NCBI GenBank assembly: GCA_014549065.1
Contig: JACDOX010000043.1
Location: forward strand, 5,062,955 to 5,126,954
Direction: 5' to 3'
DNA: 64,000 nt
Origin: Cardinalis cardinalis
Taxonomy: Eukaryota > Chordata > Aves > Passeriformes > Cardinalidae
The notes under the pieces are model-generated. The model searched no databases and was not told the DNA's origin. It was given only the letters and a program-made list of their open reading frames with translations. A program made the translations under genes and the position numbers. Positions 11,371 to 24,660 of this stretch are shown one piece after another. The number at the start of each line of letters is the position of its first letter. Positions within the stretch are counted from its first letter, which is position 1.

Positions 11371-14194
11371 ACCTGCAACAGGTACAGCTGATTCTGCTAT
11401 GAGCTCTCTTCCAGCTATGAAATCTCTCACCTTTAGGATTCTAAGCCGATAAATAGATGATATTTTTGGCCATCCAGTTTTAGAATTTCTATATAAAAGG
11501 TCTGCTATGCCCTTAACAAAAAGGTACTTTGAATATTGTACAACCTTTCCAAAAGAAAAATACAATGCTAAAACAAAATCCTCGTTAATCTGATAGTCTT
11601 CAGGAGATCAACACGGGAAGCTAGCTTATTTGTACTTTCCTGATGACATGTAAAGTTCCTGGCAGTATTAGGTGGGAGGAAAACTACTTTGCTCAAAACA
11701 ATCTCCTGCCATACATCGAAACTGCTCTGTTGGCCACACTAGGAAAATTTATATTTTCCAGCTGAACACCCTTCCTGTTACTGTTAGCAACTGTTAGTTA
11801 CAGTCATTAAGCATGACTGTAAATTTATTTATTTCCTAAGGAAAGACAACAAATCACTACAGAGATGGACTGACAGAAGCCAGTGAGAACACTGGCCAAA
11901 AAATGGTGAGACTTGCCAGACAATTTTAGTGAAGATTTAGTGGTAGGCTCTGTTTCCTTCTATCAATTTCTATCCAATATCTTTGTTTCTTAGTGTCCTC
12001 AGAGTGTTACTAGTTGTTAATGTTGTCCATCTCTTTAGCATTTTTTGAAGTCACACAAAAGGAAATTAGAAATTCAGGTAAGCACCTGAGTAATTTGTAT
12101 TTTATGCTATAAAGTATTCCTTACTCACTGATGAAAAAAATATAGATCTTTAATGCAATTTTTGTAATATTAAATCCCAGAGACATTTTTCTGCTCACAT
12201 ATGGGAAACGCTATAAACAATGTAAATATATAAAATACCTCTCTCAACTGTGAACTGGTTTTATTCTCAGCCAAGCACAGATTATGCCTAAAAATTCCTA
12301 GAACATTCCTGCATAGAAAAATTGACTTGTTGATAATCTAAGGTTTGTAAGTAGAAAGAGGGAAATTATATGAGCATCAGTTCCTGGAGCACATATGTAC
12401 ATCCAGCCACCCTTTATATTATTATCCTGTAATTGGATAGGACATTACTAATGTTTTATTTTATGTTCTCTCAAGTGTTTGAGAGAGACAGAGAGAGAGA
12501 GAATGGCACCCACAAGTGCACCCACAAAAAAGCACCTCAAATCTTTTTTATTCGATATTGTAACAGTGAGTAAAACTTTTCAACAGAATGTTTATCCTTC
12601 CTCCATATACTTTCCCACTAGTAGCACGTCTTTTCACTTCTATAAAAGTTCTGTTTCTTGAGAACCGAACTTTGCCTTGAAGTACTTGATGCTATTTCAT
12701 TTCCTAAGTGGAGAGAAAAAATAAATAAAAAAACAGAGGAAGTTTATGAGTTTAACCTAAAATTATGAGTGTAGAGGTAATAATTGAAAACAAAGATAAA
12801 CAACTAATTACCTTTCCAAAACACAGGAAAGGTTATTTGAATAGCAGCTGCTCTGACTCTCCTTACTTTTTATGATCATCTGATGTAAAAAAGCACAAAT
12901 GTCACTACATGTCAAAATACAGGTCTGAAAAACGGTAGTGATAACTCAGTGATGATCATCCAATGGTTTCTCAGTTCCAGAATCAGACATGAGATTTTCA
13001 CCCCTCTGTTTTAACATATCCTAGAAAAGTGGAAAATGAACCTTTGCCTCATGAGCTCTGTATTTAATAAAAACTTATTATTAATTGAACCCCTCAAAAT
13101 TTACAGACTTGGACTTAATTCTCTGTGACTGAATGTGATTCAGTTGTCTTTGTTTGTGTGTTCAAACATACATCTAAATAATCCTTGGATGTTTTGAGGT
13201 TTTTATTACCCCCCCCCCAAGTATGACCAAGCACTCATTTTACATTACTACTTTTTCATGTTAATAATGCTCTAAGACTTTGGTCCAGGAGGAACAACTA
13301 AAACAAGCTAAGCTCTTATCACATATATTTTTAATTTTCTAGTGACTTTCAAGTCCTCAAATATGGTAGATATTTGCACTTTTTTTCCCCTCTAGACTTC
13401 TCTTGTTGTGTGAGATAAGCTTATGAGAAGTTGTTACACTGCACGGTCAAGAACAATTTCTTCCCAGGGAGGCCAAATTTTGAAACATCTTTTGGAAGAG
13501 CTTATAATGGCAATGGCAAAAAGAAAAAAGTAATTGGGGTTTCAAAATCCAGTTTGCAATCTCCAATTTTCATGGCATTGTGTCATGAAAACTGAAACCT
13601 TAGAGTGGTATAACTGAAACCTCAGAATACTGAAAGTCAAGCTCAGCAGTCAGAGCATAGGTTCAAGTACAGGACCAGAGATTTTTTGAATGAGGTTTGG
13701 TTTTCATTGTTTTAATTTCTGGTATTGGAAAGGTGGATGGATGCCCCAGAGAAAACCATTCCTATCATGCTTACTTTTCCTGTCTGAAGCTGTACAGGCC
13801 TTAGATCATCTGGGCCAAGGCAGGAGGAACAAGAGTGGAAATATTCATAACATCTCTGGGAGATATTAAAGTCCTCAACAAACTATTTGATTGGAAATCA
13901 CAGTGGTATTTTCCTGTCTTTATTTCTCCTGAGTATTCTTGCAGCTGAACTCTCTCCATGAAATCAGAGAGAAGAGATGTTACAAATCCCAGACAAGGAG
14001 AGAGTGAGGGGATAGTCTATGCAAACTAATCTACCAAAGGAATCAGTCATTCCTCTCGCTGTGTATGTAATAAATGGCTCTGAAAACAACACTAAGAACA
14101 CTACATTTCCCAGGAGACCTGTGCAATTGCTATTACACATTTGTGAGACTGCACCGAGGGAACTACGTTGCCTCCCTGATCAGAGAATGGATTC
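11371..14194. other. Intronic sequence, no gene seen
   Basis: AT-rich intron with a short GA-dinucleotide run near 12480-12501 and a C homopolymer near 13210. No coding exon, RNA gene or mobile element is recognised. Confidence 0.55.
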
Positions 14195-14493
14195 AAAGAA
14201 GATGGAGTGAGTCTCTTGGAAGTGCACAGTGACATCATGTGAAGCAAAAGATCCAAATCAGAGCACAGCAAATTCTGACTAGATAGTGGGAAAGCGTTTT
14301 ACCATGGAATAGTCAAATCCTGAAGCAGTTTGTCCAGAGAGACTGTAGAACCTCCTTTCCTGGGAGTGTTCAAGACTGAACTGAACACTGCACTGGGCAA
14401 TCTGTTCTCAATAGACCTTCTTTGAGCAATGGTTGGACCAAGTGACTTACAGAGGTCCTTTTCAACATAAATCATTCCATGATTCCATGATTG
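14195..14493 (+). mobile_element. Degenerate CR1 LINE 3' end
   Basis: Old CR1 3' fragment. The blocks follow the family order: 'gatggagtgagtctcttgg', a degraded 'cacagtgacat' block, 'gtttgtccagagagactgta', 'gcaatggttggaccaagtga' and the terminal 'attccatgattccatgatt' tail. Many substitutions and no open frame indicate an ancient insertion. Confidence 0.75.
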
Positions 14494-17400
14494 TATAGCG
14501 CTGTATATCCATAATTTCTCTTTGGCCCTTTCAAAGTTGTTTGCATGTGCTAAGTTAACTGAGCAGGTGGATTTGTCTTATTTATCATCAGTGTGTGGTT
14601 ACTTTTATTTACTGGAAGATACTTTTACTAAAAGATACTTTGAACTTTGGCACAAATACTGTCATGTAACACTGTAATACAGACCTATTTAAAATAGCTG
14701 AAAGTAGCCAGGTACATATGTGCAATGGCAGCCACATTACTAAGCTAAAGGGTTAGTTTGACCTCTCCACAGCAGGGCACGCTAAGACATTAGGAACACA
14801 CAGGAGATAGGACAGATACCTCTGAAAAGAATTAGGAGAATGAACAATGTGGGACGTGTCCTAGCTACTAACTGCTGTTAGCAATTGCTATTAGCAGACA
14901 GCTATTGCTTCCCTCCTGTAATTCTTGCTATATGCAACTTAGGGCCTTCAAGGCCCATCAAGGAAGAGATGCAGGTAACAGGATCAAAATAAACATTACC
15001 GGAATTTAAAATCTTAACTGCACATTTTCATTCCTATTATCAAATGTTATTATCACTTTGTCACCTTTAAATATGCAGTCTAAACACACAATACTAAATC
15101 TAATTTCTAATTACTGAATCTAGTTTCTTTAGATTACCAGAAGAGCTTTGAATTTGATGCTGAAATGGCGGTAGATCCACTCTATTACCAAAAAAATCCT
15201 CTTGTTCTAAGAAATAACCTGTATTCTTGTTCATGAAAATAAACTCAAAGATCATCTCTTCTAGATCTGCTGAATACCTTATACTGACGATGGGGAAGGA
15301 ACACTGACATTCTTCACATTGGCAAGGACCAACCTACTTTCAAATCACCCTGTCAACTGACACAGAGTGATGTTTGTCCAACACCCTCTTTCATTAAACC
15401 TTTGCCTTCCAGTAGCAAGACATTCATTCTTGGAACTTGTCCATTGAGACAAACTATTTAGCAGTCAAATAGTACTGCCTTGCTTTCCTGTATGTCCCCA
15501 TGAATCTCACAGGTTCTCCTGCTAGCTCCAAAATCTTCTCTAAAGGAAAACTACAATGAAGTTAAAATTAGTTAACTCTGTTGAAGATGACTTTTAAAGA
15601 AACCTACTAAGGTTCTTTTAGTATTTTACACAAAAGTTCCACCTAAATTACTCTTCAGCTGTTCACCTGCTGTCTCCACATGTTTACAACATCAGCTGAG
15701 CACCACTGACCTGACACCATAAGCTTGTGTTTCGAATGGACATCTTCACTAATACTCAAATAATAGTGCTATATTAAGGCCTATTTAAAATATAGGAATA
15801 TATCAAACAGTTATGTTAATAATTTTAAGTAGAACTTCATATAGCCATATCTTTTTTAAAGAGTGTTTAAATCTTGATTATTCTCTGTTTGATTATGAAG
15901 AAATTGTCCTGTTAAATTATCAGATGTATACTTATTAAATTAAGAAATCTGAACCATTCATTCTCAGCAACATTCACATTAAAATATATTTGAATATGTG
16001 AATTTTAAAAGCTCATATTTTTACAAGTTCCAACAGCATGAAAATTAATGCTACTCATATAGTTCAGGTAACACAACTCTAACAATCAGAAAACGTAAGC
16101 CTTTCAAAACATGAAAATAACACCCTTAGTAGTCACTTATTTAAAATATTGACAACATGAGTTTCTTATTTCATTTATCTCTACAGACAGTTCAAAAGAA
16201 CAGTAATCCAACAATGTTTGCTAAGATGTAAAATTTATTTGTGTCTCTGAAGTAGGGATACCATATGCCAATTATCTTAACATCTTGGGTGCTAGTACTA
16301 TGTAGTAGTAAACAAAGCAATAATACACTGCCAAACAAGTAAACAACAAAATTCTAAATTAGAAACTGTTGCTAAATTCTGAGAGTGTTATTTATGGGCC
16401 TGTAAGTTGGAAAAAACACTTTTCTTCCTTTTCCTTTGTCTGTGTAGAAGTAGCTAAGATATAATAGATGAAGAGGAGCTTTCCAAACCAAGCAGGAGGA
16501 AGGAATGGGGCCTAGGATGGAAAGAGGTGCGCATTTTATTGGAGAACCAAACAGATTTGCAACATAGCTGTTCTTTTTATAGCTCTATATGTAGCTACAA
16601 AGCCCAAGAGTTATTCTATCTAAATTATTAGAGTGGCATACAATATCCCAGACTTCAGAAAGTTGAGACATACACTTCCCTTCTTCTCCTAATAGAAAAT
16701 AAAACCTATGGGCAACCGAAATATTATGCTGCATTCAATTTTGAGAGTTATTCTGGTTTATTAGCTATTATTGGGCAGTATAAAGACAAGACTGACACTC
16801 CAAGAAAAATAATCATACTTTAAAGCAATCTTCACATGTAAGCAATGCAGTAATTAATGCTACTTGGTCAGACCGGGTCCAATATATGAAATGGATAGAG
16901 AGCAAGTAGATTTTTTTGACAGCAACTAATTGTAATGAAAGTAGTTTTTTAAACCTTTTTTCACTTATGAAATTAGTTTTTAAACAGACAGCAGCAGGGA
17001 ACAAACACAAGGATTACTGGATTGTAAAACCTAGTGTTGCCTCACCACTGTGTGGATGTTTATGTTTAAACACTGATGAGAAGCTGTTTTTGCGAAATCC
17101 TAGTCCAAAACAACACCAGAGATAAAATTTACAGAGGATATATTGGAAAACAATAATTGCCTGGGAAACCTGACAAAAAGAAATTAAGAGACTAAGATTT
17201 ATTTTAAGTATACAACATCCTGGGAAATTCCATGACTAGTGCAATTAGGACTGATGGTGTTTGTTCTCTAATTTTTCCAGTCTGAAATTTCAGTAGTGAA
17301 AAACAGAACATAGAAAGATGATATAGTAAGATGATTTGATTGACATATGACTAATCGCCTTTAAAAATGCCAGAGTGGGGTTTTCTTTAAGCAACTAGCC

Positions 17401-20324
17401 TGTGTATATAGACCACACAACAGCGCTAATTATGTGCAAAGAGGTACCTGAAATTTATGAAGATAACCACAATAGCTTAATTTATTACACAGAGTATTTT
17501 GTGTTATTGACTAGAAAATTATTTGAGTTGAAGTATTTATTTCTCATTCCATGACTACTATTTATTATTACATAATTCTTTTTGTTCTGTGATCTAAAAT
17601 ATTCACTTTAGCATGAACCTGTAATTACCCTGTTTCTGTTTTTCTTTTACGTAAGAGAAAATATTGTCAGAGAGAGATTAAATTGCACAAGATCACACAG
17701 TAAACAACTGGCAAAAACCCCCGGATCACAGATCACAGATAATCACAGTCATCTTCTTGACAATCCTGGGTTTTGTGCAGCTCTTGTGTATATGAATTCA
17801 AAACACTTACCTTCTAATTTAAAAATGCATGAATAATCTTGACTTTTATGCAAAATACATTAGTCGATGATCCTGACATATCCTTCTGTATAATGAAATG
17901 CTGCTGTATTCCTTGAAGGAACTACAGCACTGTTCTAAATAAGTTGAGTGCAAAGTTAGTGATGGTCATGAAGAGACAGAGAAAGCATTGGAATGATTAT
18001 AAGCAGTAGTTAGTATCACAAACTTCAAGCACATAGCGTTTTTCAACTAATTCAGTTTAGAATTTTTGCTACCTGATTTTGCCTTTTAAATGTTAATCCT
18101 CTTCAGTTTGAATAATAAAGATGTACTAGTCAGTTCTAACTCAAATTGTAACATATGTAATTTCTCCTTCTCATTTCTTTTGAAAAATACAACTGTTACA
18201 TATTTTTAAGTTCTCTACCAAACTGAAAAGAGAAAGTACTTCAAAGTTGTATATTTGGTTTATTAAGTGTCCTTTATGGTTTTCATTGAGGTTTTCAGAA
18301 ATGTGATATGTGTAGAGTGAAACAAAATAAATTTTGGAAAAAAAAATTACATAGATTTAATTTTTTGACATTTGAGACATCGGTGTATTATACTACCCCT
18401 ATCTTTTGATGCATCTTCCATACTTTTATACACAATTTTCCCCAGTTCTAGACAGTTTTACCCACCACATTCAGAGTAATTTGAGGTCTTCTGGAATACA
18501 AGCTTGTCTCCTTACACCACAATAAATCCAAAGGAAAGGAATCCATTCAGAAATGTTCTTTTGAAAACAGTTTAAATAGGGGAGAAATATAAAAATGTCT
18601 AAATACGAAAAGGGAACTGTAATACTTCTAAAAGGACAGGTGTCTTTCACAAAAATATTGGGGAGTTTTGCAAGTCACAGCTTTTACAAGAATAAGAAGA
18701 TATTTTTCTTTGCTTTTTATGCAAAAAAGAGGGGGGAAAGTAGCAATTGACGGAAACCTTGAAATGAGAGTTCTGGAAAGACCATCCTTTTTCTGATATT
18801 TCTTGAATATATTTGTAAAGCAATTTGTTACAGGTTCACTTTGCATTTCCATACTATAGTTTTTTGTTTCATTCAAGATGTTTCACTGCGAGACTTATTC
18901 TAACAAAGTCATTTGATAGTGAATTATATTGAACTTCTTCACTCTTCTTTGCTTTACTACTTCCAAAAGGGAAGCACATCTGAAGCATTTTTACCAATCC
19001 CATAAAATTAAGATAAAATTCAGTGACCTCAGTTAAGCAGCATGTCTTGTCAAAACAACATTTTTATGCTAATAGAATAGAAATAGAATGAAGGTTTAAA
19101 AAACAAAAATACTTTTCATATTGAAGTTTAATTCCCATTTAAAGAGGTGTCATATTCATTGTAATTTTAAATGGCCCTGAAATCTTAATAGAAGAAATAG
19201 TATGTGTACTCTCCCTTTCCACCTTGACTTAGTATCGCCTGAATAACTAATCACTTATGGAATAATGCTGAATATATTCAAGCCAACCATTATGATATAT
19301 AAAAATTAAACTTTTTTGCCATTACAAAACAGAAATTCTGCACTCAGTCTTAAAGGTCAAAAATACTAGACCCCCAGAGGGTTTTTTATATAAAAGAAAC
19401 AGGAATGTATTGAAAAAAGCTTTAAATATAACATTTGTTAATTTTTGAATCTTATTATTTTTTCTTTCCAATCTTACATGGTGAAAAATTTAACATCATT
19501 AACTTCAAACAAGAATGAATTCACAGAAGAGGTACAAATGTGCAGCAACAGAACGGCTGTGTGGAAACCAAAGATATTAAAAGACATATTTAAAGATTAC
19601 TTATTTGAAAATACAGTTCTAATTTACGATTGCTGGATCTCTTTATATTTCTTAACTATATATGAAGTGGACATGAAGTTACTGTTAGGTAGAAATAGAG
19701 CTAACACTGCCAGAGTATATTCAAGTATGTCTTTTTCAGATTTATGGCCAAGGCTCCATAATAAAGAATGCGGTGTGCACCACAGAAACACACAAAGCAA
19801 TCTTCATTGAGAAAACATTCTATTATTTATTCATCAAGCATATCACGCTATAAAAATCTGATTATCCAGGAAATCAAAAATCTACAGAGTCTCTCAGTAT
19901 CAAGTACTGTCCCTCAGCCCACCATTCTCTCCATAAATCCTTTATTCACAATGTCTGCTTAAAATTCAAGTGCAAGCGTGTCTCTCTACTAAAAGGAAGT
20001 GGTTCCAGCTACTAAATATGAAGTCCGAATAATAAATTGATTCTTCGGATTCAACATCTTTCTGATTTTGACAGAGAATTTAATTTTAAAACAGATGCCT
20101 GTTACAGCCATCAAGAGTAAAATAGGCATTGGTAAGCTACACACTGAAAAATAAATCCACAGCTCATTTAAAGGGGAACAATAGACTAGTAGATGACGGA
20201 GTCCTCCCTCTGGCTAAGAAACCATTAGCCTATTTTCTCAACTAAGCCCATTCAAACTAACAGGACCCTAACGCTGGATTTGCCAGACTGTCTCCCACCC
20301 TCCAGAGCTCTCATTATTTTAACT
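14494..20324. other. Intronic sequence flanking the PDE4D4 exon, no gene seen
   Basis: AT-rich intron immediately downstream (minus sense) of the PDE4D4 exon. Open frames at 16916-17125 and 19445-19810 (plus) have no recognisable domain and no conserved motif. No mobile element is confidently seen. Confidence 0.55.
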
Positions 20325-20888
20325 TTGTGAAAACATCACACGAATTGCGTCCTTCCCGCTCGGCAGCAGCGCTGAGGGTTCCCGGGGAGCGCGGGCAGCT
20401 CGAGCGAGGAGGGGCAGCCGGGGAGGCAGCGGAGCGGCGCCGGGCGCAGGGAAGCGCGGCCCCGCTGCCCGCCCCGCTCACGGCTCCGCGCCGGCACAGA
20501 CGCCGTCCCGCTCCCACCCACGTGTTTCGTGGCCGCTTTTCCACCCACAGACAGGCGTGTACGGGACGACGCGGCGCCGCCCGTGCCCCGGTCACGCCCG
20601 CTTCAGGCGAGCCCTGACCGAGGGTTCCTTGCAGCGTCCCAGCCCGGGGTCCGCGTCCCCAGCACGGCTGCGCACCCCGAGCCCACCTCCCTTTCGGAGC
20701 CTCCTCAACCGCAGGGTGCCCCTTCCTTATCCTTGCCGCCGGGGGAAGGGAGGCCGGTCGGACGGGGGTCCCGCGGTGCCCACCCCTCAGCGGCCGCCGC
20801 TGAATCCCGTCCCCGCGGCTGGGAGCGGCGCTCCTCCGCCGCACCCCCCACACGCGCGGCCGGAGAGCTGGGCCAAGCCCTCTCCTAC

Positions 20889-21253
20889 CGTCTGAGTCCC
20901 TGGAAGGAGGAGGGCCAGGACATCCGCGATTTTTTTAAGCCGGGCCGGTGGCCGGTCTCCACGGCGTAGGAGGCGCGGTCCATGGCTTGGCAGTAGAGGT
21001 ACCGCTCCGTGTCGGAGTAGCCGCGGTGCCTGACGCGAGCCCCGGCCAGGCAGCGGCCCCGCGACACGGGAGACGGCGGCGGCTGCCCAGGGTGCTGCTG
21101 GTGCTGGAGGAACTGGTGCTGTCGCAGCTGCGGTGGGTAGTGCTGATCTTGCCGCCACAGATGCTTCGGGGCTTTGAGACCCCCGCTACCGTCGTTGCCG
21201 CCGTCGCTGCTGCTGGGCATCGCGGACAAGCCGCTGCTGCTCTCCGCCTCCAT
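20889..21253 (-). CDS. PDE4D: PDE4D, PDE4D4-specific coding first exon
   Basis: This exon encodes the unique N-terminus of the long isoform PDE4D4 of cAMP-specific phosphodiesterase 4D, which hydrolyses cAMP to 5'-AMP. It has 121 full codons plus two bases of codon 122. The protein starts MEAESSSGLSA, then KAPKHLWR at about residue 30, a Gln/His/Pro-rich stretch, and then the strongly conserved end with RGYSDTERYLYC, SYAVETGHRPGLKKSRMSW and SSFQGLRR. The ATG at 21253-21251 has A at -3 and G at +4, a good Kozak context, and aligns with the known mammalian start. An in-frame ATG at 21487 lies at or above the expected transcription start and gives no family-like residues. The exon ends CTCAGACG|GTAGGAGA, a phase-2 donor, so the last Arg codon is completed by the shared exon outside the window. 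The variable middle is shorter than I recall for human. Identification is from the family sequence as I know it. Confidence 0.95.
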
Positions 21254-21475
21254 GCTGCCGGCGGTCGGGCCGCGCCGGGCGGCTGGGCGGGCAGGGGCGG
21301 CGGCTGCCGCCTTCCTGCGGGCAGCGGCGAGGAAACTGTGCTGAAAAGTTGGACAGCTCCTGCCGCGCCACCCCTCGCCCGACTGTGGGAGCGGCTGGGG
21401 CAGCCGCGCCGCCGGGTCTTGACTGCTCCGCGGGAGGGGAGGCGGGGAGAGGGGGAGGAGGAGGAGGAGGAGAGG
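21254..21475 (-). other. PDE4D: Putative PDE4D4 5' untranslated region
   Basis: GC-rich sequence between the PDE4D4 start codon and the transcription start expected roughly 25-30 bases downstream of the TATA-like box at 21500-21507. It contains no intron signal that I would trust. The upper limit is inferred from the box and not seen directly. Confidence 0.5.
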
Positions 21476-21499
21476 AGGGGCTGGCATCCCGCTCGGAAA

Positions 21500-21507
21500 T
21501 ATTTAAA
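21500..21507 (-). promoter_or_regulatory. PDE4D: TATA-like box for PDE4D4
   Basis: The minus strand reads GGCTTTAAATATTTCC, an AT-rich TATA-type motif isolated inside the CpG island, about 250 bases upstream of the PDE4D4 start codon. Position and strand fit a core promoter, but no transcript evidence is available from sequence. Confidence 0.45.
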
Positions 21508-21830
21508 GCCAGGCTGGAGCCCGGGTGAGGGAGAGCAGACCCGACAGGGGGCGGTGGTCGGGGACAGGGAGCGCTGGGGTGTGCGGGAGGTGGGAGCAGG
21601 GCGCGACGAGGATGCCAACAGGGCGCGGGGGTGGGAATGGGACCGGGAGTGAATGCGGAGGGGGTCAGTGCCGCTGATGCTGCAGCTCGCCCCTCCTGAG
21701 GCTCCCCTCTCCCTCCCTGAGGCCGTGGCTGCTGGCCGGACAGGACTCCCTCCAGAGGGACTCTCACTGCCGGGCGACAGCAGGTGGCAAAGTTGCTTGC
21801 GCCCCTGTTCACCGAGAACTTTGAGGTGGG

Positions 21831-23434
21831 TTAAAAATGGGTTCTCACTACTTAAATTCCCCCTCCCGCCACTCCTTATTTCCTATATCGTGCTTCCAGT
21901 CCACATCAGGTTCAGAAATCGTGTTTCCCAACTTGAAACCTTCCCCTGGTCTTGTCTTCGCCGATGAGTAAGCTCCCTCCCTGCAAGGAGTAAGACTGGC
22001 TGCAAATCAAGGCGAGGAAGGTTTAATTATAGCGATGCTGAGCCTACTGCTACAGAGAAGCTTTTATATGACATACCACTACCTTCAGGACTTTGTAACT
22101 GCCGCGGGAAAAAATTATTTAAAGTTAAAATCTACAGAAGAGGAACTTCGTACTAAAGAGATCTTTTTAATTAGTTTTACATTTGAAATTCTTTTGTGCC
22201 CATGTACAACCAATAATTCACACTGGAAGGGAATTGCATTTTATTAAGTTACTTTTTTAAAAAAAAGCATTGATATTTGTTCTGTATGGTAATATTCTAA
22301 AATCTAGCAGTTGTTATTCAGAGCAAAATTATAATCTCCACCCTCCTGATAAAATATGAAAAGGACACATGCAAGTGTTCATTTAAAAACTATTAATATG
22401 AATTTGCTTGGTCTTTTTATTCTGTTTGCCAGAGTATCAGTACTAAGCAGTTCTAATCAGTACTAAGAAAGCATTGCAAAAATGTCTCTCCTACAGTATC
22501 TTTACAAATACATACAATTTCTTCTAATCAGTGTTCATCTACTCATTAGATTGTTCTGATTAGCTTCATGCACAACTTTTACTTCCTCAATCATAAAATT
22601 GGTCTTGCCAATCCTTTTCCCTTTCTCTCACAGGTCTGCAATCACCTTAATTCTCATAAATTTCTCTCTGAATTTAATTTTTTATTAATGCAAAAGTACA
22701 CTTATGAAAATTCTTTAACGTGTTGATGTACTTTTTTTTCCATTCTCCATCTTAAAAGTCAGCCTTCCTTTCTAAACACACAGTGCTCCTAAAATTAAGA
22801 CTCACCCTCCAAACACATACATACAAGACTTTGTTGGGCAAAACTCTCAGCCTGTGTTTCTTCGAGCCATGAGTTCATAGATAATCCTGTTAGTAACACA
22901 CCATCCATTCAGGTCTTCTCACCTGCCCTAAAAACTGTTCATTTCAGGAAAAATCCCCAAGAAAACAATAAATTGAAATAAATATTATAAGTACCGAAAA
23001 AGAGCCAAGTAGTACTTCCATTGAAGGAAACTTGGACTTGAGCTCACATTTGTCAAGTTCTAATTCTCCTGCTTTTTATCCAGACATCTAAGACTATTTC
23101 CAAGCCAGACATTTTATATGCTACTATTTTCCCAGCTGTGTCAGGCTATGGCAGTTTCGACAGAACATACAGGAGACAAAAATGGGCAACAAAAAGAGAA
23201 AGACTCAAGTCAGACAACTGGAGAGAATTATACCCAAAATGTAACTGGGGGTAATTTCATCTTTGAATATAGGCATATAGGATGCAATTCTGTGAAAAAC
23301 TCAGAGAAGAGAAATAACTTTTTATCCTTGTTGACTTCCAGAGGAATATTTCAAGGGGACTGTATTTCACAATTGCTAGTTCCCTCTACCTTAAAATTAG
23401 ACAAAACTTCTGTTATCAATTGCGCTATAATTGC
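21831..23434. other. Intronic sequence upstream of PDE4D4, no gene seen
   Basis: AT-rich sequence between the CpG island and a CR1 element. For PDE4D7 transcripts this is intron. No exon or element is recognised. Confidence 0.55.
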
Positions 23435-24660
23435 ACAGAATCACAGAGCTGCCATTTAGAAGGGCCTTCATAAGATTGTCCAATCTAACCTCAAGATCAC
23501 AATGGGGTTATCATCAATACTAGATCACATCAGCCACAGCTTTCTCTGAATCTCAAAACTGTTCAACAGAAATTCACCAGCCTCTGTGGATGACCTGCTA
23601 TGATGCTTCACCACAACCCTAATGAAGACAATTTTCTTGATGTTCAATCTGAACCTCCCAATCAGGGGCCCTTGCCCCTTGTTAAACAGCATGCCACCAC
23701 TGACAAGACCTTAAATTTGCTGTCTTTTTCAACTAATCTTCCCATAGCTGCAGGCTGCCTTTAGATTGCCTCTTTCCTCCTCCACACCAGACCCAGCAAG
23801 CTGTCCCCTCAAGCACTCATCACTGGTCATGTGCCCTTGGGCCATCCTGGTAGCTTCTTCTGGGTTCCCAGCATTCCCATTCATCCACTGCCTGCAGTCA
23901 CTTTGCCACATAGTTTGCTTTATTTATGATGAAAAGTGCACTGTTCAGCTGTTACCCATCCTACAGTCCACTAAAGCTCCCGGATCCTTTCCAATGGGGC
24001 CATGATCTAGTCAGTCACTTGCCAGCCTGTGCTTAGGTTATCCTGTGTGTGTGCCAAACTTTACAGTTCAACATGGGCTCTGGAATCAGCCCTTCCTGGT
24101 GATGTACCACCTGCCAGCCAGATTCTGAAAGACCATTCTCTAGACTTCAGTCCTCCCTAACAGCCTGTTCATCCAGTTGAGACTTCCTCAGTTTCAGAAC
24201 GTAAATGATTTGAGGGATTATTTCAAAATCCTTACTAAACTGAAGGTGTGTTACACCCACTGTTCTGTATCCTGCACAGTCTTTTCATAATGGAACATAA
24301 TCAGGTCAAACATATATTATTTGCCTTTAGTAAATCAAAGTGTCGAGTAGTCCTATCTGTCTTCCTGCTTTTAGAAAACAGATTTAGAAATGTGCTTGGT
24401 GCTTTCCACCAATACATGTGAGACCAGTAAGTCTATAGTACTTCCATTATTTTTCTTGCCTTACTTAAGAGTGGTGTAACAGTGACCTTTTCCCAGCTGA
24501 CAGGGATTTCCCTTAACCACTGTCACTTTCCACAGATAACAACCAGCAGCCTCATGGATGCCCTTTGGTTTGACACTGGCATTGCATTTTGGCAATGAAC
24601 CTATATTTGAGCTCATAAGGCACTTTTGGTATTCCCCATTCAATCTCATCTTTTCAGAGT
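23435..24660 (-). mobile_element. Degenerate CR1 LINE, minus strand
   Basis: On the plus strand this begins with the reversed CR1 3' end ('cagaatcacagagctgcc', 'gtccaatctaacctcaag'), then the reversed 'aattttcttgatgttcaatctgaacctcc' block. It continues into older internal sequence with parts such as 'gatgtaccacctgccagcca' and 'ccagctgacagggatttccc', recognisable as reversed reverse-transcriptase-region CR1. No frame is intact. The upstream boundary is uncertain because the copy is old. Confidence 0.7.

Larger units (their letters stand above)
20325..21830. promoter_or_regulatory. PDE4D: CpG island of the PDE4D4 promoter and first exon
   Basis: About 1.5 kb of strongly GC-rich, CpG-dense sequence stands out from AT-rich surroundings on both sides. 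It contains the complete PDE4D4 coding first exon and the sequence upstream of it. The many long overlapping open frames on both strands are the usual side-effect of stop-poor GC-rich DNA. CpG islands commonly mark promoters of broadly expressed vertebrate genes, and the island here fits the isoform-specific PDE4D4 promoter. Confidence 0.85.

Noticed and set aside
11058..11402. Arg/Glu/Lys-rich plus frames and Ser/Phe-rich minus frames
   Set aside because: Translation of the polypurine tract, not coding.
19445..19810. 121-codon plus-strand open frame near the CpG island
   Set aside because: No recognisable family and no promoter facing it. AT-rich intron can give such frames by chance.
20314..20853. 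179-codon minus-strand open frame in the CpG island
   Set aside because: It lies past the PDE4D4 splice donor, is rich in Arg, Ala, Gly and Pro, and has no conserved motif. It is explained by island composition.
20935..21618. 227- and 208-codon minus-strand frames overlapping PDE4D4
   Set aside because: They run in other frames of the same exon. Only the frame starting at 21253 gives the PDE4D4 protein.
20948..21652. 234-codon plus-strand open frame over the PDE4D4 exon
   Set aside because: Antisense shadow of the exon and its GC-rich upstream sequence. Stop codons are rare in such DNA and the residues match no family.
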